Assembly: GCA_000469685.2 (NCBI GenBank)
Contig: LS997562.1
Location: 14,907,275 to 14,971,274, forward strand
DNA: 64,000 bases
Source: Haemonchus contortus
Lineage: Eukaryota > Nematoda > Chromadorea > Rhabditida > Trichostrongylidae
Reading direction: 5' to 3'
Both the position numbers and the translations under genes were made by a program. Positions 13,347-25,900 of this stretch are shown one piece after another. Each line of letters starts with the position of its first letter. Position 1 is the first letter of the stretch. Below the pieces are notes generated by a model that saw nothing but the letters and a program-made list of their open reading frames with translations, did no database searches and had not been told where the DNA came from.

Positions 13347-14607
13347 TTAGGTTGAGTCATAAGTCCTCGGACAAATTGGCAACGATAATATTTATCTTAC
13401 AATTTTTAAACGACAATAGCGAATCATTTGAAATATGCCCCATAGGCATCGATGGTCTTCTGCCAATGCTTGGGCAGATCGTAGGTGTCCTTGCTTTAGA
13501 ACGCTGGGAGCTGGCCCTTGGAGAAGTGCACCAGTGCCATTTTGATGTCGTCGCGGGTTTGAAAGTCCTGACCATCCAGATGACCTTGAAGATGGGGAAA
13601 AAGGTGGTAATACGAGGGATCCAGATCTGAGGAACATGGTTGGCGTGGTAAAGTTGTCCTGCCGAAATTCGTCAGTTCAGTTTTGGTCGTTTTTGCAATG
13701 TGAGGGCGAACGTTGACGTGCTGGAAGTGAACTTTGTGTTGCTGTGGACGTGTAGCTTCGGGATTCGCCTTCAAATTCCTCAGTTGCGTAATGTAGACGT
13801 GTGCGGTCACTGTGCATCCTTCGTCTAGCAGCTCCCATTATTCGACACGGAGAGCGCTCCACCAGAATCAGAGCATAACCCCCTTGGCGAGTACGTTGGG
13901 TTTGGGGGAGTCTTCTGCACGTGCACCTTTGTCAATCCATTGAGCACGCCGGTGAACGTTAGAGTAGAGGTTCGACTTCGCACCGCTGGTGACTAGGTAC
14001 TCGAGCCACGTGTGCTGACCTTGAGCGTGAGGAGAGAAAGTGCCACGTCGTCGCGGCGGTCTATGTCATACTGCTTCAAAGCATGAGGCAGCTATGGACC
14101 GAGCTTTCGCACCTTGTCGATTGACTTCAATTCACGGAGAAATGTGAACTGACTCCCCAAGGGTGGCTGCCAGTTCACGAGTAGTTTGATACGGATCGGC
14201 TCCCACCTGGCTCCGCAGCACTTTCAAATCCAACTTCAGTGAGTGTCCCGGACGGTCTTCATTTTCGACGGAATAGTCGCCCAATGTGAACTTCTGATGC
14301 AATTTGTAAATTCTACACCTCCTGCTTGTGAACGTCCTTCATAACTCTATCGATTGCCGTGGGTTCATGGCCAGATAAAAAATAAATATGATGGTGTTGC
14401 GGATGTGGAGTTGCGACGGCTTGAAATCATGAAGCACAGTTGCTGGAAAGGAAACAGTCAGGTGCCTTTTCCAGTATGCGTTTGAAAGAACTTTCCATAC
14501 TCTATCTAACAATGCCTCGCACGTTCATTTTCGTCACCTCCTTCCCGAGTTATGATCGCTAGAAGTCATCACTATCACATTGTCCGAGGACTTATGACTC
14601 AACCTAA
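13347..14607 (-). mobile_element. mariner element (irritans-like), inactive
   Basis: A 1261-bp element with perfect 28-bp terminal inverted repeats, outer 20 bases TTAGGTTGAGTCATAAGTCC, flanked by a TA duplication (13345-13346 and 14608-14609). The length and terminal repeats resemble irritans-subfamily mariners such as Himar1 (family knowledge). The transposase lies on the minus strand from about 14390 to 13390 and is broken by frameshifts and stops. The C-terminal third is still readable: RPHIAKTTKTELTNFG, then YYHLFPHLQGHLDGQDFQTR. Confidence 0.95.
13390..14390 (-). pseudogene. mariner transposase pseudogene
   Basis: The DDD catalytic triad expected in mariner (GDEKW, HDNARPH, SPDLAPSDYHLF) appears lost at all three places. 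The sequence reads TSGAKS where GDEKW is expected, QHVNVRPH where HDNARPH is expected, and SSDLDPSYYHLF with Tyr where the third Asp belongs. Stops and frame changes separate the helix-turn-helix part from the catalytic part. It is therefore not a source of transposase, although the element ends are intact. Confidence 0.9.
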
Positions 14608-14609
14608 TA

Positions 14610-16717
14610 CATACTGAAGGCTGGAGGTCATAGCGTAATTTGGCCGTGTTGCTGGAATCCCTTGATTCTTTCTTAGCAAGAGGAGTAGCTGGATGTTGTT
14701 AGCAACTGCTCGAGAGTTGAAAGGTTCCAGAAGTATGTACGAAGCTCTTCAAGGCACGTGTACGATCTATTCAGTCTCGTTCGTTCTACAAACATACAAA
14801 AACCAGAGCTAGTCTAAATTGCCATCAAACTAACACCAACACGAATCGATCCAAGGTTCAGACGTAGAAATTTTTATCATATCCATTCTTCAATATATGA
14901 ATAAATATATATGTACATCTCTGGGAAGCGAATAGAAATCTTCAAAGAGAGAGAAGGAACCCTCACAGCGGTAATGACGGCGATTTAAAGGCATGCTGCG
15001 CATACTAATGCTAAGCGACAACAAGCTGAACGGACTGGGACTTTGGAAGAGAAGATGAGTTCCGCGTGTGAATGAATATCATGCAATGAGAAAGAAAGGA
15101 GTTGTTGTTGTTGCTGCAAAGGGTGAGTGAGTAGCAGCGATCGACGAGAATGAATGAGCAAAACCTCGGGGGAAGACCCTAGTCGAGCTCAAAAAAAATG
15201 GCTAGACTCTGTGAAATAGCAAGTACAGCAGACGTGTTACTGTAACAAACATGGTGCGAAGTAATGAGATTAAAATTGAAAAAAAAGCATAAAGAAAAGA
15301 CGCTGAAGAGAAGCAAGGCACGATTGGGATATAGTCTGAGGACACTTTGACTAAGGCAAATCGAGAATGTGAATGAACACTCTCTGTTCCCAAAGATGAC
15401 TATGAAATTAATGACTGACTGAATGATGATTATGAACGACGCAACTTAACAAACAAACGAACGAACCACAGTTGAGAAACGGACAGCGAAAGAGGAAGAA
15501 AAAAAAAAACAGGACGACGACGACGACAGCACCGGCTCATAGTGGTCTCGGTGATTGAAGGTGGTTACGGTGTCAGTGATATGACCCCAACGCGTTAGGC
15601 ACAACCGATTGATAAGCAGCCAACCAATGACTCTTGTGGCATTCTTTTGAGTTCGGCAAACGGGATCCGTCGTCCGAAGCCGTAGCGGAAGCGTGGCGGC
15701 GACGGCCTTACTGCTTGTAAGGATGGTCACGAGATGTGCCCAGAACGCGACGTTGGTTAATCATGGCACCTGAACGTTAGCACGGTTAGCAACATTAAAG
15801 TAGTAGTTACAGTGTTGTTGCACGAGTCCTTTCTCTATCTCTGCAACGGCTCATCCGACTGTTTTCTCGTAGCCTGGTGGTCGCACTCGGCGATTGGCGA
15901 CAGACGACCGTAATACCATGAGACGATGTTCATAAATAGGAGATTGAAGTTGAAAAGTGAATGGCGAACACAAAACACAGCGTATTCATCTCTGCCATTC
16001 TCTCTTCACTCGTGTTCATTCTCCAAAAACACTCTCACGCAGTCGACGCCACCAATCGCCGAGTATGAACACAGCCGAAGACACCAAAAATCGAGGCAGT
16101 TTAGCGGAACAGCGGCTACGTTCATTCTAACAAGTGCTAGAAGTGCGCACGAGACTAGTAGCTAGCCGTGTGGCAATAGCCAGCCGGTTATCCGATGGTT
16201 AACGTTAGCATTTTGAAATGTGTAAAATCTTAGTAAATAATCATGCAATCACTAATGAGACGACGCTCAGAATCAAAAAAAAAATCCAGAACAGACTTGG
16301 TTATCGATTCGGTAGTGTTGTGTTAAGAAAATTGTTTGATGGGAATGAGATGGGAACAGCATGAGGTGCAGGGCGTATGAGATCGTGGCAGAAAACTCAG
16401 AAAGCATGTGAAATCACAATGATCGATATGTCAAAAATCACCGATATGCCTAAAAAAAGGAAGACATTTCTGATACACGTATCGAGGTAAACTCAACATA
16501 GCAGTAACGGATTGCAAAAATAACAACAACAGTCTGCAAATCGCAGTAGAAGAGCAATATCAGCAATAAAAGGATCATATGCAAAGTAAAATGATTATTT
16601 AAATAGATGACAAAAGGAAAATCCCGTCTGGGGACTGACAACCCTGTCAGAAATAAATATACGGACCGGCTGACGTGTAAGTGTAGAGCGAATCCAGCTC
16701 TCGGAATATTTCTTTTA
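14610..16717. other. 3' flank and probable 3' UTR of the STAR gene
   Basis: No coding region supported. It lies directly downstream (minus strand) of the STAR stop codon, so part is probably 3' UTR. An AATAAA on the minus strand (plus TTTATT at 16714-16719) overlaps the stop codon and would leave an extremely short UTR; a real polyadenylation site further down could not be fixed. It contains several GTTAGC words (GCTAAC in the transcript sense) at about 14697, 15775, 15783 and 16205, and simple GAC/GTT runs at 15100 and 15515. Confidence 0.4.
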
Positions 16718-16925
16718 TTATGCCCATTTCCGAACGAGAAACCCACCAGGAGCCGTCTGGGTGGCAGCGATGTCGACGCCAGCATAGTCAGCATACTGTC
16801 CTCCCAACAAGCTGTACTGTTGTTGTGCTGCAGCTGCCTGTTGTTGTGCTGCCTGCTGGGCCTGCTGGAATTGTTGGAGAGCTGCCATGTTCGCCAGATT
16901 CTCATATGACAATCCTTGGCTGTAA
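16718..16925 (-). CDS. asd-2: STAR gene last exon: Gln-rich tail and stop
   Basis: Acceptor ACGTTTCCTCAG; enters at phase 2 and encodes 68 further residues. It opens [20 protein letters not shown], continues with Gln/Ala repeats, and ends GGFLVRKWA before TAA (16718-16720). Confidence 0.92.
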
Positions 16926-19900
16926 CTGAGGAAACGTGCAAGAATCGTTTGAAAAGCGATGTAAAAAAAATCATGCTAAGGATCAGAACAATACACAAAA
17001 CGGCAGCTTAGCTATTCACAGAAAAATACCACTGAAGGCTGCTGGCCCTTCCAGGTAAGCTAAATGGGATCAGAATAACCTGATGGGAACGAGGGGGATC
17101 GTAACAGTTGTCAGCTTGAATGAGGTCTCTTGAAGGAAATGGTTCCAAAAATACAGCCCATCTTTCAACTTCCCATTGGCTGACTGCCTGCACAATCCCT
17201 GGGCTAACCTTTACAGTAAGCGAGAAGTCGGAGATCATCAAATGTGAGGTTCATACCACAAACTTTGAATGGGAATGAGTGAGAAGGCGCAAAAGCCAAT
17301 TGGTAAGTATCTTGGCTAATCGGCATCATATGTAAGCCCTGACCCTCACGCATAACGAATCAAAAATACCTGAATAACAATTGTTGATACTCGGCGGCCT
17401 GTTGTTGCTGTTGAAGAATGGCGGCCTGTTGTGCAGCGACGGCGGCCGCATTGTTGGAGGCGGCGACGGCAGCTGCTCCCAATTGGGACTGCAGGCCGAG
17501 CATTTGGGTTTGCTGTGCCCCTGTGGGTCCTCGACCGGGACTCATCACAATTGGAGCACCAGCCACTGCCATCGTTGGTGATCGTGCCAAAGCTGGATTG
17601 TTAGCCGCCAGCATGGGCAGAACACTTCGAGCTTGGGCAGAAAGAGCGGCTGCTTCTGAAATCCGTAGCATTCTATTACAATTCATAAATGACAATAAAA
17701 ATTCGGGAATTTTGTAAACTCCCAAACGCCTGGACGCAGTCAGAACAGTATGTCATTTGCATGTATATCATATTAATATTATAGCCAAGAATTAACCGCT
17801 GCCGCTCCACGAAGTTCAACTCCAAAGAAACTCACGAAGAGCAGCAGCCAGTGGCTGTTTCAGTTGGGCGGCAGCGGCAGCGACAGCCGCGTGTTCTGAT
17901 GCTGAGCGGTAGGTGCCGTTAATGATTGCCAGTTCCATGAGTTGCTTCCGTTTCAGTTCGTCTTCGCCTTCAGGCTGCAAATAATGTTTTTTTTATGAAA
18001 TAGGAAGAAATAGAAAATTTTGAAAGACTTTTTTCGAATCGCTTTCGAATGCGTGACCTCCCCAGGAGAGCACAAGCAGCTTACAAAGATATCCTCGCAG
18101 GAGGTCACCGGGATTGCTCAGAGTGGTTTCAAACTATCCGATAATTGGCATCGACCTGGGAGGGGAAATCCGAGCTTGCCCAACGAGGTTCAAGCCATCT
18201 ACCGAGTTGACCATTTAATCCATTTCGGAGAATAGGAAGTACAGTCAACATGCTAGCAATCTACCCACGAGCCACAAGCTAGAACCCTTTCCCTGCCTAG
18301 CATCGATGCACCAGAGAAATCTCCCACTCTACACAATGCACTCAATAACAAATTACACCAATAAAGTGTTTACCCCGAGTTTTTCTGAACTTGCACTTTA
18401 AACATAGCATAGGAGCAATCGGTCTTTCCGAAGTATAAGAATTTGGTGTCTAATGAGCGTGCCATGCTGTAGTTTTTCCCAGGTAAGATCATTACTTGGA
18501 GGGCACGTGGGGTAACACCCAGTGAAACGCCACCAGGAGTACAATCGGGACAAATTGTGGGCTGGCTCAAATCTGGAAACCTACACCTTCCGAACGGGTA
18601 ATACCACTGCCGTCGGAGACACACCAACTTATTTATCCTTTGCCCCTTTCCCCCGTCCCTACAGGCGACCTCTCTCACCCACTCACCCCCCATTAATTCA
18701 TGGCTAAAATACACGTTCCAACAGTACTACCATTCAGAATGCATGTCGAGTTCGTGGAAGCGTCTGAAAACGGGGAGAGTCTACGCCTCACCTTTACCCT
18801 CACTACTTTTCCCACGTGGGAGTTATGAGAAGTTTTATGTAATAGTTGCCATAGTGCTAACGAGTGGTGGAGGGGATACTTTTGAGGTAGCCTGTACGGA
18901 GCTGTCCCTTAACAGACCATATTACACCCACCGCTCTAATCTACCATCCTTGATATTAAAGAATGGCTTTCTCTGCTGTGGATTTGTGGACTGAACGTAA
19001 CCAGGCCTCGACCTAATTTCACTTCGACATATCAGCAAAAACTAGCTGAACAACAGCAATGAAACAAAGCCCCGCTCTAGGTGAGAGCGGCCTACGGACT
19101 TATTCGTTTTCGGTCTGCACTCAGGCGTTCCATTTAATGGGTAAACGAAGACTTACCGCCGGAACGAGTAGTTTTTTGACTTCTTCAACAGCTCGCGCCA
19201 CTTTGACTCGTGCGCGATTGGGAGTGTCCTCACATTGAATTAGGACATGAAGCTCTTCAGACAGGTGTTCCCAATTGGGCTTCCCCCGGTTTAGCTCTTC
19301 CTAAAGAATTGCCAGGTAAACATAGATTCTTGCTCGTCGAAAATTCCAATCAAAACGTTACCTTTTTCTTGTCACGCATTGAACCACGCCCTCGTACCAT
19401 TATTTTACATCCGGTCTCCTGTTCCAACTGTTTTGCTGTCATTCCTCGGGGTCCTAATATCCGCCCAACAAAATTGTACTAGAAGAAATACGCTAAGGTT
19501 TTATTCAATACCACTCTGTGGAAGTTCGAAAGGATGTCGTTACGACCTACATCTGGATGTTCTTTAGCGGGAACGAATACTTTTTCTATGGTTGTTTGGA
19601 CTTCTCCTTCAGGTTCTGGCAGGCTCATCTCTTCTTTCGTGAATTCGAACTGGAACAGTGCAACACGAACCTTGCTGATCTCTGAAACAACAAATCCATC
19701 GGGCCCTTCATGAAACAGAGACAGCTTCTCTGGTTAAAGCCGACAGGAGCAGATACCAAAGCGAAAAGCCATCCCATACCTTCATCTGCAAGTCGCTCGA
19801 GGTGATGAAAAACATTTGGGAAAGCGGAAAGCTGTTTCTTGTCCTTGAGCAGCTGTGACAAGTATTCAACTGAGTACTGTTGGTTGGTGGCGACATTTGA

Positions 19901-22900
19901 ACCTAAATCGATAAGTTGCTTCGAACACTAGGTAAGCCAGTTGATGTGATGGCAACAAGTTCATGAGAGGTACAGGGGATTACCTATGGTTGGGGGTATG
20001 AGAAGGGAAGAACTGAGCTGCTCAGTCATGGAAGTGGTCAGGCGGACTGAAAACGTGACCCCAACCGGCTACAGCATTCGCTATTACACCGTCTTGCCCT
20101 CTCTGTATCAATCTGCGCTTCACTTAAAACGCGCCTGTTTCCTCTGTTAGACAGATAGCCGCAGTCGCCACAGAGGAATGGTGGAAGGTCGTCTCTGGCC
20201 ATACGTATGGGTTGGCTTGTTTTTACAATGCGTCACTCACATGGCCCTACATCCGTTCCCCTCCCAACAAAATGAAAACTTTACACTGATCGGGCCATCA
20301 AACACTCTAAGACACACAATTGATCCGTTCAGCCTAGAACGACCATCCACTAAATGTTGGAATGAGAAAATCTCCGAAGGAATCCCATCAATTATCGCTA
20401 CTACGCGAGAATGTCAGTGCTGTGACAATCAAGGTCACTACACAGCAACGAGCGCTTCAATAGGGGCTAGTCAATGTTCGATGGGTTCTTCACTACAGTT
20501 AGTGCTCACCAACTGTGCTCTGTTTAACAGTCGATGTGCAAATGCCAGTGCTTTGGTCGATCATCGCTCAAAGCCACCGATTAACGGACACTGAGTGATG
20601 ATCGAACGATCTCAAGAGAAACGGAGAGAGAGAGCGAGAAAGCATGCAGCTTGCTACATCACAGCAAGCTTCCACAGACACATCAAGGGTTACAGCAGCA
20701 AGTTTGCTTTGGCGTTCGTGTTAGAAGCGAAGATGCACATCGGGGAACCCCGTGGATGTTTAGATCACTACGAAAGTACTTGATCATTAACATACTACAA
20801 GCAATTAGTGTGTGCAATTATTTGTGGTGATAAGGAGATGATAGTAAATGATAGAAGATGATCAGTAAGTGAAGCGAGTATGTGTACCATTAGCGTGGTG
20901 CTGATGGTGTTGTAGAAGGGCAGCGGAATCGGCGGTCATAGTTGCTGAGGCTGCTGCTGCTGCTGTTGGAGCGGCAAGAGAAAAGCCGTCCGTCGATGAT
21001 GGAGGAGTGAGCGAAGACCTCGATCCGCCAACACTCTGCAAGAAAAGCTGACCACGTTAGCACAACCAACCACACCTTTAGCGACGCGAGGAACACAACA
21101 ACAGAAAAACGGTTAACGTTAGCCTAGCATACCATTCGGAACGCTACCAACTGTTCCTTTAGGCTGCGTCCATACTTGGCGTATTCGTGCCCGCGGAATA
21201 AACACTCACAGCTCGCAACAGTTTACCAAGTATAGGCGCAGCTTCAGTGATGCGGAATGAGCGCATCCTGCATTCGCGAGAACCACCCTCTTCAGACACG
21301 ACACGTTTGCGACAGCGGACCCGCTGGCTCCGCTTCGCGACGATCTCGTATCGAAGTGTATCACCAAGAATTGGGGCTCTAGCGAATGCATCTGCGCTAC
21401 ACCGCTTAGGAATCGCTTTGCAGTTTGTCATGACAAAACTCAATGTCATGTGAGTAAAGTTACCGATGGAAAATGTTAAAAAAGTGATTAATCAAATCCG
21501 CCACTACGGTAGGTGGCGATATCGTTAAAACGAACAAATACTTCATTTTTAGTGCTTGGAATGTTAAGCAACTGATGTCATAAACATAAAGCTGTGGTTT
21601 CCCAAAGTAGTAAATAGATAATAGAAACTGAGTAGTGAAACTTGATCAGGGATTTAAAATCATGTGTGAAGAGGAAATGACGTTTCTTAAAGTCGGGAGA
21701 TGTATTTTACGAATAAACAAAAATGATACATACAATCGCGAACAAAAGGATCAATGATAGCAGAAGTTCAGGGGAACCAGTGGGTAATCCCGAGAGCTGC
21801 ACCGACTCGTGCCGAAGCAGTCGCAACAGCAACAGGCGCTCAGAGCGCCCGAGGAAAACACCAAGCCGCTCTGTTTCAGACGTTCATTAAATCAATCGAT
21901 CGATCGGTCAATGAACGTTGGGTGGCACGCGGTAGGGTAACTGCCTCGAGGACTTTACTCGGATGGATTAATGGGGTGCCGAGAGGTAAACAAGAGCAGG
22001 GAAGTAAGCTAGCGGGATGGGTTAGCCAGACAAAGGTGCTGTTTCATTGGAGTGGATTCTACATTTGAATAACTGCGAATGAGAAACGGCGAGTACGTTG
22101 AACCTGGTTAAGGGGGACTAATGGTCGAAGTGGAGGCGAGAGATACGAGATGGGAACGCGGATAAGGTGGCGATGAATCGGAGCAGACCCACACCGCGCC
22201 CCGATGACTATCATCGACGACGACCTTCCTGTGACGTCCACAAAGCTGTCTGAACAATCGCAGATATCGACGACATACCACGCACGCAGATCATCAACAG
22301 CCGACCGGCGATGCTGGTGCACGCCACGGACAGAGCGGCGATCTAATCAGCAAGGAGTTGGCGAAAGTGTTTCGTGAGTTCACAAGAAAAGACAAATGCA
22401 CATTGCAAGTCACGTCGTGGTGATGGCCCAAGAGGACGAGGAGCGCTATGTTTTACACAGCGCCGCAAGAGCTCGCAGCTGAATGTTGACTGAGAAGCGC
22501 TTAACCCCAAAGGTCTGAGTGTCGCGCGCGCCAGCCACTCAGCCCTTGCAGTCTTGTTTCGTCTCAGTGTGGGTAGTCGACGACGCGTAGGATGGCTTGT
22601 GCGATGGTGTACACCGTGAAACGAATTTGGCAGGGCATCACCATGCCATTAGAAAGAACACTCGGGGAAGTGGTTTGATTAGGAGGGGCACGACAAATCA
22701 CGACCAACGACTGCCATCATCGCCATTCCAGTTCTTACGGAGAAACAGGTCGTCGTCATCTTCGGCGTCACATCGTTGTGCACGAGACACGCTTGCTAAC
22801 CAATCAACTACCACGATTTACTGCGGCCGCCTTGCCGGAAACTCACCGATCCTCCGACTATCGCCATTACCTTGACGTCCCTTGTTCTTATGATTCAAGC

Positions 22901-25900
22901 AAACTGATATAGGCAAGAATCGGGACCAGAGAAAGTTCGTACGTAAAATGGATGCGTTTGTGGTGTTCCATGGCATTCTTTACTTTGTAGTGGAAAGGTG
23001 TCGAGCCGGGGTGAGGGCGTCCTTAGAGCGCCCGGAACAGAACCCAGAACGCCTTAAATGCTGTCAGGAAACGCGCGTTACTAGGAAAGAAAAACATGAA
23101 CGAAAGCACGAAAAGGTAGTTGAAGCTGCTAATGAGCTGTTCTCAATGATATAGGTGGCATAGAAGTGCAAATGGATTAGAAACCAGGTTAGCACTATGG
23201 CTTCTGAAACAGAGTCTATAAGCTCGTTCCGCATCTATAGCAACCACCAAATTAACATCCAGATGTGGAAGGTGGGTGTTCCACAAACCTGCCTTTCACC
23301 CGTTGAAGTATGCTCGATTAGGGGGCCCCCAGCATGCCCCATCAGTCGCCGATTAGTTTTTTGAAAAAAAGAGAAGGGTTCTCCAAGAAACAACAAAAAA
23401 GACTTGGCCGGGAACCGTGCGCGTCTATCGACCAGCATGCTGTTGTGTGGTCAGAGACGCAGATAACGATAGTTCTGCTTCCTGAGGGAACAGAACCTTC
23501 AAAACCGGTTGAAGAGGGCAAAGAGTGTCTCACAAAACACCTTTTCTTCGGACCGGCCTCGCTGGCCTCGAGGAGTTTCGTTGCCTGCAGTACTTGCGCG
23601 GTTGGAGCGATAAATGAGGAAGAACCGCAGGCAGAACTGTTAGACACTGTGCTCCGAATGAGGGCCTCAGTGGCTATTACCCAAACATTAAAGCATTGTA
23701 ACATTTTCTGGCAAAGTAAAATAAAAGGCAGTAATTGTTAAATTAGTGGAAAAGCTGAAGCGTGCAGTACAACGACGAATTAAGTGAATTATGAGAGGAC
23801 TCACGAAGACTCCAGTGGTTAGTAAACTTGAGTTTAGTAAAATTAGCTTTATTGGCGGGCCGTTCACTATATCGACACGGAACTTGTACTAGGGAATGTG
23901 GCAATGTGAGTAGTACCCCACACCTCGCCCTGGATACTGGTTACGTCATGGGCGCATCTAACCTATTATGACATAGAAGGTCTCGCAACGAAATCACCGT
24001 TTCCTTCAAGTGAAGTCATATAGGGAATGTCGCATTGCCCTGCCAGCTCGTCCTACGCCCTTTGTTGTGAGAATCAGAAATCTGGGATGGCTTCTTTACA
24101 CCTCAATCCAAACCTTCACATCGCGCAAGCCTGGCAATCCTATTATGAGCTTGAGGGCGCAACCCACAATAATTCCAGGTGAATTAACGGAAGTTTTGGT
24201 AAAGAATAGTGCATTGGTGGCGAAGGAAGCGTAATAATCCACAGAATGAAGCATTAAATCCGAGTTTGTACTTCGGACGAGATTTCAGTTGTGTGCAATT
24301 GCGTGAATAGTTGGCTACAGTACCCTGTTGCCGAAAATTACTGTTCACTGTTGCTATGTTTCGTTGCTGGTTGTATTCGTAATTCTATACTGATTTAGTA
24401 ACTCACCTTTTGGAACTCGAAACGCAGAGAATAGGAAAATAGAACAGAATTGGCGATTAGAAACCACAGATTAAGAAAAATCTGCCTGGACTAGCTGTTC
24501 GAAATTTCAACTATGTTCTCCACTGGGAGTAGTGCGATTTGTACAGGACCGTTAAAAAAAAGCCTGCATTTTTGAGTGTGGTTTTCAAACGAAGCAATTC
24601 AAAAATAACCAGCACCCTATTTATGCCATTTTTAAAATCGACAATGTCCCATGTTGCATACCTGCTGCCTAGAGGACCGTCTACGAAGAAACCGAAGTTA
24701 CTCGAATTGTTTTGAAGGAGTAAGTGAAACGAGTTGTCGACGACGTTGTGATGGTCGAGTAACAAAGTCGGTTTTTCATTAAGCAGCTACTTCTCTGCTG
24801 ATTGATCACCATTGCAATCGTGTTCCCTCATCTGGACTGCTTTGAGCTGAGACCTTCACAAAAACAGTGGCAGAGATGAAATCCTTTTTTGACTTCTTCG
24901 CTATGTGTAATCATTTAATTGCTGATTTGATCACATCTGCTAAAACAACCCGTAAAGGAAACCTTCTGAACGCTTCCAGCAGTCAACGGATGACTTTTAC
25001 CGGGCGACTCCTATGCTTGCCGACATACCAGGCCTCGGATGGGAGCTTGGAACTACATGCTCTCGACAAATTGTAGACTATTCATGACCTTACTGCATAA
25101 AAATCATTTCCTGTTTGTATTTTTATCGATTGAGGTGTGTAAATTACAAGTTCAGTAGAGTAAGGGTAGTTACCCTTTTTCTGATGTTGACATAGGCTGC
25201 CAGGCACAGAACGACTCCCATACAGAGGTCCAGCGACTTCACGCGAAGAATTTATTTACCAACTTCAGTGTGACCTTTCGGCGGTACTCACTGGACGTTT
25301 TTCCAGTAGTGTGAGCCCACCTTTTTCATCGTTCTAGGAACTGGGCTTCTCGGATCCGAGAGGTGAATCCCAGGCTATTCGCCATTGGGAGACCAGCGTT
25401 CCTCGGGTCAGGTTTAGCGACCTCATCGTACTTCAGCTGTTCCCATTGACTCACTATAGCTATTTCATTCAAAGCGATGAAAAATTGGGGAGCGGTCCAG
25501 TTGTGGGCAGATGAGTGACCCTCGGTATTCCCATCCACTGATGATGGGTGAAGAATAGAAGCTTTGCTCAGAGTACAGCCAGGAAACGCAATTTTAAACT
25601 GAGAAGGAAATCCAGTTGGAATCACTGAATGGGAACAATATGAGCTAAAGTGAAGAAGGATCTTCTGTTGTCCACTCTCACTCAAAAACCTCTCTCATTC
25701 TTATTATATGCCTAGTCCCTCAGGGCTTCCTTCCAAGAGGGCGACCCCGACTGATTTAACTGAAACACATCTTCAACCCCTGACTTTGGTAGTTGATGGA
25801 GTTGAGTTTGAGTTATTGCTGGTGCTAATAAAGGTCTCGAACCAATGAGTGCAATGGACAATAAAGCGTCTTTCGGTAGCTTCCGTATGATAAGCAAACA

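Noticed and set aside
13325..13630. 101-codon plus-strand frame within mariner
   Set aside because: Antisense to the transposase C-terminus on the minus strand.
16607..16909. Plus-strand frame opposite the STAR last exon (also 17381-17717 plus)
   Set aside because: Antisense shadow of the Gln/Ala-rich coding exons; Leu/Cys/Ala runs are just the complement of CAG/GCA codons.
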